DNA from: Nocardiopsis ansamitocini
GTDB lineage: Bacteria > Actinomycetota > Actinomycetes > Streptosporangiales > Streptosporangiaceae
DNA length: 64,000 nucleotides
Direction of reading: 5' to 3'
Assembly: GCF_030268225.1 (NCBI RefSeq)
Contig: NZ_BSQG01000001.1
Coordinates: 1,396,106-1,460,105 of the forward strand
The notes below the pieces were generated by a model. The model searched no databases. It was not told where the DNA came from and saw nothing but the letters and a program-made list of their open reading frames with translations. Both the position numbers and the translations under genes were made by a program. Below, in pieces: positions 1 to 9,333 of this stretch; position 1 is the stretch's first letter; each line of letters begins with the position of its first letter.

Positions 1-17
1 CGGCGGTTCCCGCAAAT

Positions 18-37
18 TATCTCGATGTCAAGAGATA
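18..37. promoter_or_regulatory. MarR-type operator overlapping the -10 box
   Basis: TATCTCGATGTCAAGAGATA is an imperfect palindrome with TATCTC/GAGATA arms. It resembles the ATCTTGAnnTCAAGAT sites known for actinobacterial MarR regulators. A -10-like TATGCT at 36-41 overlaps its right edge, and an ATG follows at 48. This fits autorepression of the MarR gene and perhaps of a divergent gene left of the window. Confidence 0.65.
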
Positions 38-47
38 TGCTGTGCTC

Positions 48-557
48 ATGCGCGATGAGGTTGACGGTCTGGTCGAGGCGTGGCGCACCGAGCGCCCGGA
101 CCTCGATGTGGAGCCGCTCCAGGTGTTGAGCCGGGTGTCGCGCCTTGCCCGGCACCTGGACCGCGCGCGCCGCACGGTGTTCACCCGGCACGACCTGGAG
201 CCGTGGGAGTTCGACGTCCTGGCGGAGTTGCGGCGTTCGGGCGCCCCCTACGAGTTGAGTCCGGGGCGGCTGCTGCGCGCCACCCTGGTCACGTCGGGCA
301 CCATGACCAACCGGATCGATCGGCTGGCCGCGGCCAAGCTGGTGGGCCGGTTCCCCGACCCCGCCGACAAGCGGGGGGTGTTGGTGCGCCTGACCGTCGA
401 GGGACGCGAACTGGTGGATGCGGCGCTGGCCGACCTGCTCAGTTACGAGGAGTCGATCCTGGGTGCGATGAGCGCCGTCCAGCGCGGCGAGTTGGCAGCG
501 CTGCTGCGGTCGGTGCTGTCGCCGCTGGACGAGCCCGCCCGCCCCCAGCGAGGGTGA
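48..557 (+). CDS. MarR family transcriptional regulator
   Basis: The 169-residue protein has the MarR winged-helix layout. An N-terminal dimerisation helix is followed by a recognition region (LVTSGTMTNRIDRL, about residues 84-97) and the wing motif DPADKRGVLVRLT. MarR proteins repress genes for efflux or catabolism until a small ligand binds. The ATG at 48 is chosen because a -10-like TATGCT ends 6 bases before it, implying a leaderless mRNA; an in-frame GTG at 42 is the alternative. A palindrome at 18-37 overlaps this promoter, so autoregulation is likely. The next gene is convergent, so the regulated partner is probably outside the window. The ligand is unknown. Confidence 0.85.
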   Translation: MRDEVDGLVEAWRTERPDLDVEPLQVLSRVSRLARHLDRARRTVFTRHDLEPWEFDVLAELRRSGAPYELSPGRLLRATLVTSGTMTNRIDRLAAAKLVGRFPDPADKRGVLVRLTVEGRELVDAALADLLSYEESILGAMSAVQRGELAALLRSVLSPLDEPARPQRG

Positions 558-588
558 ACGGGGCGGGCCGCGTCTCTTCCGGCAGCGG

Positions 589-2367
<1,779 letters not shown>

Positions 2368-2425
2368 CGCTGTCTATTGTCGCGGCTGCGGTGGAGTGCC
2401 GCGAACGGCGGGCGGCCGGGCCTGG

Positions 2426-3358
2426 TCAGTCGAGGAAGAAGTCGCGGGCGTGGCGGGCGAGGCCGGCGGTGTCGAGTCCGTGGGCGCGGTCGTGGTCGTC
2501 GGGGGCGCCGTAGCCGCGGATCTCGGTGTGGCGCAGGGTCCCGAGGCCGAGTTGGCGGTGGCGGCGGCCGTTGAGGGCCTCCGCGATCTCGTGGGCCGAG
2601 GTTCCGCGCAGGTAGGGCTCGACGATCATGACGTCGGCGTGGCCGGCCCGGGCGACGATGCGGCTGAGTCCGGTGCGGTCGAAGGGGCGGACGGTGGCGA
2701 GATAGGCCACGGTGACGTCGAGTTCGCGGGTGGCTGCGAGGACGCGGTCGAGCATGGGTCCGACGGCGATGACGGTTCCTGCGGCTCGTCGTGATCCGGA
2801 GCGCACCACGACGAGTCCTTGGCCGACCGGGCGTGCTGCGGCGTTTCCCCGGGTGGAGAGCCGGAGGTAGACGCGGTCGCCGCCGGTGAGGGCGGGGGCG
2901 AGGAGGCGGGGGACTTCGTCGGCGTGGCCGGGGACGTGCACGGTCCAGCCCGGGAGGGTGTCCAGGAGGGCGATGTCGCCGGGGGCCATGCGGGTGCGGC
3001 CCTGTTCGGGGGTGTCGTGGGAGGCGCCGGTGCTGACGAGGACCGCGCCGGCGTCTTGGTGGGTGAGGTCGGTCTTGAGCTGTCCGAAGGCGCGTTCGAC
3101 GAGGGCGGGGGCGTGGACGACGGGTCGTAGCCCGGTCAGGGCCAGTCCTGCGGCGGTTGTGATCATGAGTTGTTCGCGGATGCCGACGTTGACGACCCGG
3201 TTGGGGTGGGTGAGGGCGGTGCGCGCGAAGGGGCCCAGGGCGGTGGCGGCGAGGACGAGGGCGAGTCGGGGGTCGTCGTTCATGGCCCGGTCGAGGGTGT
3301 GGACGAATGTCTCGCGCATCCGCTGGATGGTGCCGGCCTCGGTGGTGAGGGTGGTCAT
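2426..3358 (-). CDS. Transketolase C-terminal subunit (split)
   Basis: The 310-residue protein corresponds to the pyrimidine-binding plus C-terminal domains of transketolase. It has the signature NVGIREQLMITTAAGLAL (about residues 57-74), including the Glu that activates the thiamine ring, and a C-terminal fold rich in VAYLATVRPFD-type strands. It follows the N-terminal subunit gene after a 17-base gap on the same strand, so the two form an operon and probably a heterotetramer. The pair would move two-carbon units in the pentose phosphate pathway. Split transketolases in bacteria often have specialised rather than central roles. The promoter with a SoxR box upstream of the operon suggests redox control. 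Confidence 0.85.
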   Translation of the reverse strand: MTTLTTEAGTIQRMRETFVHTLDRAMNDDPRLALVLAATALGPFARTALTHPNRVVNVGIREQLMITTAAGLALTGLRPVVHAPALVERAFGQLKTDLTHQDAGAVLVSTGASHDTPEQGRTRMAPGDIALLDTLPGWTVHVPGHADEVPRLLAPALTGGDRVYLRLSTRGNAAARPVGQGLVVVRSGSRRAAGTVIAVGPMLDRVLAATRELDVTVAYLATVRPFDRTGLSRIVARAGHADVMIVEPYLRGTSAHEIAEALNGRRHRQLGLGTLRHTEIRGYGAPDDHDRAHGLDTAGLARHARDFFLD

Positions 3359-3375
3359 TGCGGCTCCTGGATGGG

Positions 3376-4074
3376 TCAGCGGGGGTGGCGGGCGGCTGTG
3401 CGGACGGTGACGGCGAGGGGGCGGCTCTCGTGGGGGGCGGTGAGTGCCTGGTGAAGGGCGTCGTGGTCGCGTCCCGGGGCGGAACGGGTGGCCCAGTCCT
3501 CGCGGGCGAAACGGTCGGGGATTTTGCCGGACCGGCCCAGGGGGGATGAACGGCTGTCGATGACGACGGCGGTCAGCGCGCTGAGTCCGAGGCGTGCGGC
3601 GGCGGTGATCGCCTCGTGGCTGCTGCCCTCGTCGAGTTCGGTGTCGCCGAGAAGGACGACGACTCGGGCGGCACCGTGGCCCTGGGCACGCAGGCCGAGT
3701 GCGGTGCCCACTCCGAGCCCGAGTCCGTGGCCGGGTGAACCGCCGCTGATCTCGACGCCGGGGACGAGGGTGCGGTCGGGACGACGGCCCAGTGGGGAGT
3801 CGAACTCCCCCCAGGAACGGAGGGCTGCGGTGTCGATGAAGCCTTTGGCTGCGAGGACTGCGTAGTAAGCGGCCGGGTCGTGGCCTCTGGAGAGCAGGAA
3901 ACGGTCGCGTGCGGGGTCGGTGGCGGTGGCGGGTGAGATGTCGAGGACGCGGTCGTAGAGGACCCAGAGGACGTCGAGGGTGGTGGTGGCCGCGGCCTGG
4001 TGTTTCTTGTTACCGGTGAGGAGGCCGACGAGTGCGGGCAGGTCGGCGTATCTGGAGAGCGTGGTCGCTGGCAT
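3376..4074 (-). CDS. Transketolase N-terminal subunit (split, divergent TPP motif)
   Basis: The 232-residue protein matches the thiamine-diphosphate-binding half of transketolase. It has an LLSRGHDPAAYYAVLAAKG block, GHGLGLGVGTALG, and a TPP region reading GDTELDEGSSHEA followed by VVIDSRS. The usual motif is GDG...EG...D-N, so the second Gly is Thr and the Asn ligand position appears to be Ser. It is also shorter than typical N-subunits of about 270 residues. The ATG at 4074 lies 7 bases after a -10-like CAGGCT, which fits a leaderless transcript. Together with the downstream gene it should form a transketolase-like enzyme, but the altered cofactor motif makes canonical activity uncertain. 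Confidence 0.8.
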   Translation of the reverse strand: MPATTLSRYADLPALVGLLTGNKKHQAAATTTLDVLWVLYDRVLDISPATATDPARDRFLLSRGHDPAAYYAVLAAKGFIDTAALRSWGEFDSPLGRRPDRTLVPGVEISGGSPGHGLGLGVGTALGLRAQGHGAARVVVLLGDTELDEGSSHEAITAAARLGLSALTAVVIDSRSSPLGRSGKIPDRFAREDWATRSAPGRDHDALHQALTAPHESRPLAVTVRTAARHPR

Positions 4075-4080
4075 AGCGAC

Positions 4081-4111
4081 AGCCTGAAACCTTCAGTTAA
4101 GTTGAGGTCAA
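4081..4111 (-). promoter_or_regulatory. SoxR box within a 19-bp-spacer promoter for the transketolase operon
   Basis: The 18-mer at 4090-4107, CCTTCAGTTAAGTTGAGG, matches the classic SoxR operator CCTCAAGTTAACTTGAGG at 15 of 18 positions. On the minus strand it lies between TTGACC (4111-4106) and CAGGCT (4086-4081). That is the over-long 19-bp spacing that MerR/SoxR activators untwist. The predicted start site coincides with the transketolase ATG at 4074. Confidence 0.75.
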
Positions 4112-4149
4112 GGGAGTCGAGACGGCAGGAACAGGGAGTGGCGAGTGAG

Positions 4150-4611
4150 ATGGGTCACCTACCGGTGTTGATCACGATCGGCCAGCTCGCCGAACGCAGC
4201 GGGATGGCGCACAGCGCCCTTCGCTTCTATGAGGAGCGGGGGCTGATCTCGTCCACTCGCACGGTGGGCAACCAGAGGCGCTACCACCGCACGACGCTGC
4301 GGCGGCTTGCCTTCATCTCTGCGGCGCAGCGGGTAGGTCTGAGCCTGGGCCAGATCCACGCGGCCCTGGCGACGCTGCCGGAGAAGCGCACGCCCACTGC
4401 CGAGGACTGGGCGCGCCTGTCCAGCGAGTGGCAGGACGAACTCGACAGCCGCATCGACGCGCTACAGCGTCTGCGCGACCGGCTCTCCTCGTGCATCGGC
4501 TGCGGCTGCCTGTCGTTGCGCGCCTGTGGGCTGCGCAACGACGACGACGCACTGGCCTCCCACGGCCCCGGCGCCCCTCTGCTGAAGCCGGCACGCGAGG
4601 GCGGGGTGTGA
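4150..4611 (+). CDS. soxR: SoxR-type redox-sensing MerR regulator
   Basis: The 153-residue protein has an N-terminal MerR winged helix (ITIGQLAERSGMAHSALRFYEERGLI), a long dimerisation helix and the cysteine cluster CIGCGCLSLRAC near residues 117-128. These four cysteines (CxxCxC plus a fourth Cys) hold the [2Fe-2S] centre that defines SoxR. Oxidation of the cluster by redox-cycling compounds or superoxide activates target promoters. In actinomycetes SoxR usually acts directly, without SoxS. The SoxR box lies between this gene and the divergent transketolase operon, which is the obvious target. A GTG at 4138 with an AGGA seven bases upstream is an equally plausible start, giving four more residues. 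Confidence 0.9.
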   Translation: MGHLPVLITIGQLAERSGMAHSALRFYEERGLISSTRTVGNQRRYHRTTLRRLAFISAAQRVGLSLGQIHAALATLPEKRTPTAEDWARLSSEWQDELDSRIDALQRLRDRLSSCIGCGCLSLRACGLRNDDDALASHGPGAPLLKPAREGGV

Positions 4612-4620
4612 GGCGGTGGG

Positions 4621-5280
4621 CTACTCCCAGACCGGGGTGGGCCGGGGTTGCCAGCGTTCCACGGGTTCCCCTGTGGTCCCGTCGACGATCTCGCGCCCGG
4701 CCAGGGGCTCCTGGAGGACGATGTCGGTGAGCTTGGTGACGAGGGGGTACTCGGTGTTGTCCGGATCGCAGACGCCGGGGTCCTCGGCGAACATCTCCAT
4801 GACGCCCTGCACGAGGGTGACGGTGACCCGTTCGGGGGTCTCCTCGATCTTGCGCCGCAGCAGCGAGCAGGCGGGGTCCTGGCGTGCCTCCCACATGACC
4901 TGGATGGTGCCGTCCTCGACGAGGTAGGCCTCGAAGGACACCGGCTGCTGGTATTCCTCGGCGGCGGGGCGGGGCACGACGTCGACGGCCTGGGTGGTGC
5001 CCGCGAGTTTGGGCCCGCGGCTCTCCAGCACGGTGGGCACCATGATGACGCTGGCCATGACCACGGCCAGGACCACGATCCCGCTGAGCATCCGGATCGC
5101 GGCCAGCGGGCGTCCCGGGTCGTAGGAGGCGGCGGCCGGGTCGTCCTGGGCCGCCCGGTCCTCCGCGTCGCGGCGCTCCAAGCGGTGGACGAGGAACTGC
5201 GGTCGCGCCAGGAACAGGAAGCACAGCGGAAGGACGACCAGCCACAGCCCCATCAGCCACCACGGCCATCCGAACAACAT
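4621..5280 (-). CDS. Conserved-type membrane protein, function unknown
   Basis: The 219-residue protein starts at the ATG at 5280. It has an N-terminal hydrophobic segment (about residues 3-22, FGWPWWLMGLWLVVLPLCF) and a second one at about 64-84. Between them is a charged, Ala/Asp-rich cytoplasmic stretch. The C-terminal 130 residues, likely outside the membrane, are acidic, have two Cys (in PACSLL and GVCDPDN) and show no domain I recognise. It lies between soxR (convergent) and ispE (same strand, 14-base gap), so it could be co-transcribed with ispE. A longer open frame upstream overlaps ispE and is not used. No function is proposed. Confidence 0.7.
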   Translation of the reverse strand: MLFGWPWWLMGLWLVVLPLCFLFLARPQFLVHRLERRDAEDRAAQDDPAAASYDPGRPLAAIRMLSGIVVLAVVMASVIMVPTVLESRGPKLAGTTQAVDVVPRPAAEEYQQPVSFEAYLVEDGTIQVMWEARQDPACSLLRRKIEETPERVTVTLVQGVMEMFAEDPGVCDPDNTEYPLVTKLTDIVLQEPLAGREIVDGTTGEPVERWQPRPTPVWE

Positions 5281-5294
5281 GCGAGACAATCCCC

Positions 5295-6233
5295 TCAGAT
5301 CGACGCGGGTGTTGCTTCCAGGATGGTCGCTCCGGGGACCGGACCGTGCGCGGTGACCGTCCCGGCACACTCGGGCAACGCGCGCAGCGCCCTCGCCAGT
5401 TCCTGGGCGTGCCCTGCGGAACGGGCGAGGAAGGCGCACGTGGGACCGGAACCCGACACGATGGCGCCCAGTGCGCCGGCCGCCCGGCCCGCGTCGATGG
5501 TGTGGCGCAGGTCGGGGCGCAAGGCGAATGCGGCGCGCTGGAGGTCGTTGGTCAGGGCCGCCCCCAGGGCGGGCGCGTCCCCTGCCGCCAGGGCCGTCAT
5601 GAGGGCGGTGTCCAGGGCGGGAACAGGGGCGTCGGGACGCAGACGGTCGTACTCGGCGAAGACGGTGGCCGTGGAGAGGCCGGCTTCGGAGAGTGCGAAC
5701 ACCCAGTGGAAGAGGCCTTCCGCAACGGCCGGCGTCAGGATTTCGCCGCGGCCGGTGCCCACTGCGGTACCGCCCAGGAGCGGGAACGGAACGTCGCTGC
5801 CCAGGTGCGCGGCGATCTCCGCGAGCCGCTCGGGGGCGACCCGACCTCCCCACAATGTGTTGCACGCCACAAGGGCGCCGGCCGCGTCGGCGCTGCCGCC
5901 GGCCATTCCGCCCGCCACGGGGATGGCCTTGCGCAGGTGGATGTGCACCGGCCCGGCGGAGGTCACCTCACGTGCGAGGAGGGAGGCGGCGCGGGCCGCG
6001 AGGTTGGTGGGGTCCAGGGGGACCCGGGCGGTGTGGGAGTCGATCGCACCGTCGATACTCAGCGTGGCGGAGCCGGGGTGCGCACCAGAGGCCCCCGGCA
6101 TGACGGTAACCTCGTCGAAGAGCGAGACAGCGTGGAAGACGTTGACGAGATCGTGGTACCCGTCGTCTCGTGCTGGCCCCACCGCTAGCTGGAGGTTCAC
6201 CTTCGCGGGTACCTGGACGGTTACGGCGGTCAT
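5295..6233 (-). CDS. ispE: 4-diphosphocytidyl-2-C-methyl-D-erythritol kinase
   Basis: The 312-residue GHMP kinase phosphorylates CDP-methylerythritol in the non-mevalonate isoprenoid pathway. Visible motifs are the N-terminal substrate motif VPAKVNLQLAVG (about 8-19) with GYHDL, the glycine-rich ATP loop PVAGGMAGGSADAA and the C-terminal IVSGSGPTCAFL. The order rpf, rsmA, ispE, ABC-F on one strand is the usual actinobacterial arrangement, here interrupted by a divergent kinase gene. ATG at 6233 is chosen; a GTG at 6242 is in frame with a weak AGGA nearby. A strong AAGGAGGTGG lies at 6276-6267 but is too far from either start, so the true start deserves experimental support. Confidence 0.93.
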   Translation of the reverse strand: MTAVTVQVPAKVNLQLAVGPARDDGYHDLVNVFHAVSLFDEVTVMPGASGAHPGSATLSIDGAIDSHTARVPLDPTNLAARAASLLAREVTSAGPVHIHLRKAIPVAGGMAGGSADAAGALVACNTLWGGRVAPERLAEIAAHLGSDVPFPLLGGTAVGTGRGEILTPAVAEGLFHWVFALSEAGLSTATVFAEYDRLRPDAPVPALDTALMTALAAGDAPALGAALTNDLQRAAFALRPDLRHTIDAGRAAGALGAIVSGSGPTCAFLARSAGHAQELARALRALPECAGTVTAHGPVPGATILEATPASI

Positions 6234-6424
6234 TGCGGTCACGAGTCCTAGATCGTAAAGGAAACCCACCTCCTTGCGCCCCCTCTGAACCGAGGGGCAC
6301 TTGTGCGGCTCACCCGCGGCACCCAGGATGGTGGGCGGGCCGACAGCGTGTCGCGCTCCGCTGGAACCACTTTCGTAACCACATTCAGGACTCGGTGGCC
6401 CGTTCGGTTGGGTATCAGGACACA

Positions 6425-8356
6425 ATGCCCGCTACCTTTGGGGCCAGGCGGAGTTTGGACACCGTCGGGGAGGGTCGCTTGCCGTCGGATGGGCTCCCGA
6501 AGAATCTGGAACCGTTGGCAGCCGGAGATCCGGCCACCATCGGTCCCTACGTGCTGGCCGGACGTCTGGGCAGTGGAGGGATGGGAACGGTCTATCTGGG
6601 CCGTACCGCTGAGAAGAGCACGCATGTCGCCATCAAGGTGATTCGTCCGGAGTTGGCGTTCGACGAGGCGACGCGCGCCCGTTTCCGTGACGAGATGGAG
6701 AACGCCCGCCGGGTGGCGTCCTTCTGCACGGCCAAGGTGCTGGACCACGGCACGTTCGAGAACCGGCCGTACATGGTCACCGAGTACATCGCCGGCACTG
6801 CTCTGGCCGAGCACATCTCCACGCACGGGTCGCTGGACTCCAGCACCCTGCACGGCTTCGCCCTGGGCGTGGCCGCTGCGTTGGCCGCCATCCACAAGGC
6901 GGGCCTGGTGCACCGGGACCTCAAGCCGGCCAATGTCCTGCTGTCGCTGTCGGGACCGCGTGTCATCGACTTCGGCATCGCCCGCGCTCTCAACACCGTC
7001 ACCAACCACACCCAGACCGGCATCGTGATGGGCAGTCCCGGCTGGATGGCCCCCGAGCAGTTGCTGGAGGAGAAGGTCACCACCGCGGCCGACATCTTCG
7101 CGTGGGGGTGCCTGGTGGCCTTCGCGGGCAACGGCACACACCCCTTCGGCAACGGCGACGCGATGACGCTGGGCAAGCGGATGCTGTTCGCCGAGCCCGT
7201 CATCGGCGACCTCGACAGCCCGCTGGACCGCCTGGTTGCGCGGGCCCTGGCCAAGGAGCCGGAGCGTCGGCCCACCGCTCAGGAGCTGCTGCTGGAGCTG
7301 GCCGGCGGCGGTTCCGACGACAACGACACCAACGACGCCAACGCCATGGTCAGCCACGCGCTGCACGAGTCCTGGCGGCCCAACCTCCCCCCGCCCGGCT
7401 ATGGACCGCCCCACCAGGGCGGCCACCAGACGCTCACCGGTATGCGCCACCCCCAGCAGGCTCCCCCGCCGCAGGGCGGACCCATGCCCCAGCAGCCCTA
7501 TCCCGCGCAGGGGCGCTCCGCACCGATGCAGCAGGGCCCGCCCGCCCAGCATCCCCAGTCCGCTCCCCAAGGGGCGCGGCCCGGGGCTCCGGGAATGCCC
7601 CCTTCGCCGCACCGCACCGGCCAGTTCCAGTCGCCGCCGCACCACACCGGGCAGTACCCCGCTCCGCAGCGGCCCGGCCCCACCGGCTCGCATCCGCAGT
7701 CCCAGCCCTACGTCCCGCCGGTCCCCCAGCCGCCGCACAACCCCATGCGCCCCGACCGGCGACGCGGACGGTTCGTGGTGATCGCCGCGGTCATCGGGGT
7801 GGTGCTGCTGGTCGCGGTGCTGAGCGTGGTCACGGTGCTGGCGTCGGAACGGCTCGACTGGTGGGACTCCAAGGACGACGTCCCCGACAACCAGCAGTCG
7901 CAGACGGCTCCCGAGGCGTCGACGTCCCCTGACGCCTCGGCCGGCGCGGACGATCCCGACGGACTGGGCGGCGAGGTGTTCAGCGACGGGGTCGCGGACT
8001 TCGCCACCGGGCCGATGGTGTGCGAGAACCCCACGGGTCAGCGCATCCGGATCGAGCAGGGGGCCCGGTACTGCGTTTTCGAGCTGACGGTCGCCAACCG
8101 GTCGTCGAGGGTCCTGGAGTTCAGTCCGGAACTGCAGTCGCTGGGCCAGGGCGAGTTCCGGGAGCTCCGCGCCGAGTCTCCGCTGCACGACGAGCGCGAT
8201 CAGGGGCTGTGGAAGCCGATCCTGCCCGACAGCCGGGTCGAGGGCACGGTGGTCTTCTCCGTGCCCAACGACGTCGAACCCGAATGGCTGGTCCTGCGCA
8301 GCACCCCGGACGCCTCTGGTGCGCGCGTTCTCGTGCAGGAGAACCGCCCGGCCTGA
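6425..8356 (+). CDS. Membrane-anchored Ser/Thr protein kinase
   Basis: The 643-residue Hanks-type kinase has a glycine loop GSGGMGTVYLG (about 50-59), catalytic Lys71 (VAIKV), HRDLKPAN with Asp165, DFG at 182 and a GSPGWMAPEQ activation segment. After the kinase domain is a Pro/Gln-rich linker of about 150 residues, one membrane helix (about 450-473) and an extracellular domain of about 170 residues. That domain, with the block CVFELTVANRSS, resembles DUF4352-like beta domains. It is a typical actinobacterial receptor kinase, with a cytoplasmic catalytic half and an outside sensor. It points opposite to ispE and rsmA and splits their usual block. The signal and substrates cannot be read from sequence. 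Confidence 0.9.
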   Translation: MPATFGARRSLDTVGEGRLPSDGLPKNLEPLAAGDPATIGPYVLAGRLGSGGMGTVYLGRTAEKSTHVAIKVIRPELAFDEATRARFRDEMENARRVASFCTAKVLDHGTFENRPYMVTEYIAGTALAEHISTHGSLDSSTLHGFALGVAAALAAIHKAGLVHRDLKPANVLLSLSGPRVIDFGIARALNTVTNHTQTGIVMGSPGWMAPEQLLEEKVTTAADIFAWGCLVAFAGNGTHPFGNGDAMTLGKRMLFAEPVIGDLDSPLDRLVARALAKEPERRPTAQELLLELAGGGSDDNDTNDANAMVSHALHESWRPNLPPPGYGPPHQGGHQTLTGMRHPQQAPPPQGGPMPQQPYPAQGRSAPMQQGPPAQHPQSAPQGARPGAPGMPPSPHRTGQFQSPPHHTGQYPAPQRPGPTGSHPQSQPYVPPVPQPPHNPMRPDRRRGRFVVIAAVIGVVLLVAVLSVVTVLASERLDWWDSKDDVPDNQQSQTAPEASTSPDASAGADDPDGLGGEVFSDGVADFATGPMVCENPTGQRIRIEQGARYCVFELTVANRSSRVLEFSPELQSLGQGEFRELRAESPLHDERDQGLWKPILPDSRVEGTVVFSVPNDVEPEWLVLRSTPDASGARVLVQENRPA

Positions 8357-8411
8357 TCATCCTGCCGGTCGCGGGGCCCGGCCGGGACGGCGGGACCTCG
8401 TGGCGGGCGGG

Positions 8412-9275
8412 TCAGGCGCGCTGCTCGGCGATCCGGGCGAAGGCCGTGATGTCCAACGCCTCCCCCCTGGTGCGGTGGTCCACACCCGCGGCGCGCAGCG
8501 CCGTCTCGGCGGCGGGGGCCGAGCCCGCCCAGCCGGCCAGGGCCGCACGGAGGGTCTTGCGGCGCTGGGCGAAGGCGGCGTCCACGACCGCGAACACCTC
8601 CTGGCGGGTGGCCGTGGTCGTGGGGGCGGGACGGCGCACCAGTTCCACCAGACCGGAGTCGACGTTGGGGGCCGGCCAGAACACGTTGCGCCCGATGGCA
8701 CCGGCCCTGCGCACGTCGGCGTACCAGGCGGCTTTGGCCGAGGGCGATCCGTAGGTGCGGCTGCCCGGCCCGGCGGCGAGCCGGTCGGCGACCTCCGACT
8801 GCACCATGACCAGGCCGCGCTCCAGCGAGGGCAGTAGCTCCAACAGGTGCAGGACGACGGGGACGGCGATGTTGTAGGGCAGGTTGGCCACGAGCGCGGT
8901 GGGGGCGGGACCGGGGAGTTCGGTCACGCGCAGGGCGTCGGCGGTGACCACGTCGAGCCGGTCCGCGAGACCGGGCGCGTGCGCGGCGACGGTGGCGGGC
9001 AGTGCCGCGGCGAGGGCGGTGTCGATCTCCACCGCGGTGACCCGGCGCACGTGCGGCAGGAGGGCCAGGGTCAAGGAGCCCAGACCGGGGCCGACCTCCA
9101 CGACGACGTCGTCGGAGCCCACTCCCGAGACGCGGACGATGCGACGCACGGTGCCGGCGTCGATCACGAAGTTCTGGCCGAGTGTCTTGGTGGGGCGGAC
9201 GCCGAGGCGCTCGGCGAGACGCCGCACATCGACGGGGGTGAGCAGGCGGGCTTCGGCGCTGTCGGAATCGGTCAC
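8412..9275 (-). CDS. rsmA: 16S rRNA dimethyladenosine transferase
   Basis: The 287-residue protein is RsmA/KsgA, which dimethylates two adjacent adenosines near the 3' end of 16S rRNA during 30S maturation. The sequence shows [12 protein letters not shown] (about 28-39), the SAM loop [16 protein letters not shown], and the catalytic [16 protein letters not shown] (NLPY). A C-terminal helical domain ([10 protein letters not shown]) follows. Length is normal for the family. It lies between the rpf gene (upstream on the same strand) and the kinase (convergent). Co-transcription with rpf is plausible because only 58 bases separate them. Confidence 0.95.
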   Translation of the reverse strand: MTDSDSAEARLLTPVDVRRLAERLGVRPTKTLGQNFVIDAGTVRRIVRVSGVGSDDVVVEVGPGLGSLTLALLPHVRRVTAVEIDTALAAALPATVAAHAPGLADRLDVVTADALRVTELPGPAPTALVANLPYNIAVPVVLHLLELLPSLERGLVMVQSEVADRLAAGPGSRTYGSPSAKAAWYADVRRAGAIGRNVFWPAPNVDSGLVELVRRPAPTTTATRQEVFAVVDAAFAQRRKTLRAALAGWAGSAPAAETALRAAGVDHRTRGEALDITAFARIAEQRA

Positions 9276-9333
9276 CTGCCCATTGTGGCCGAGCCCGACG
9301 GGTGTCCCCGCCAGGCCCGGCTCCGGGCCGCGG

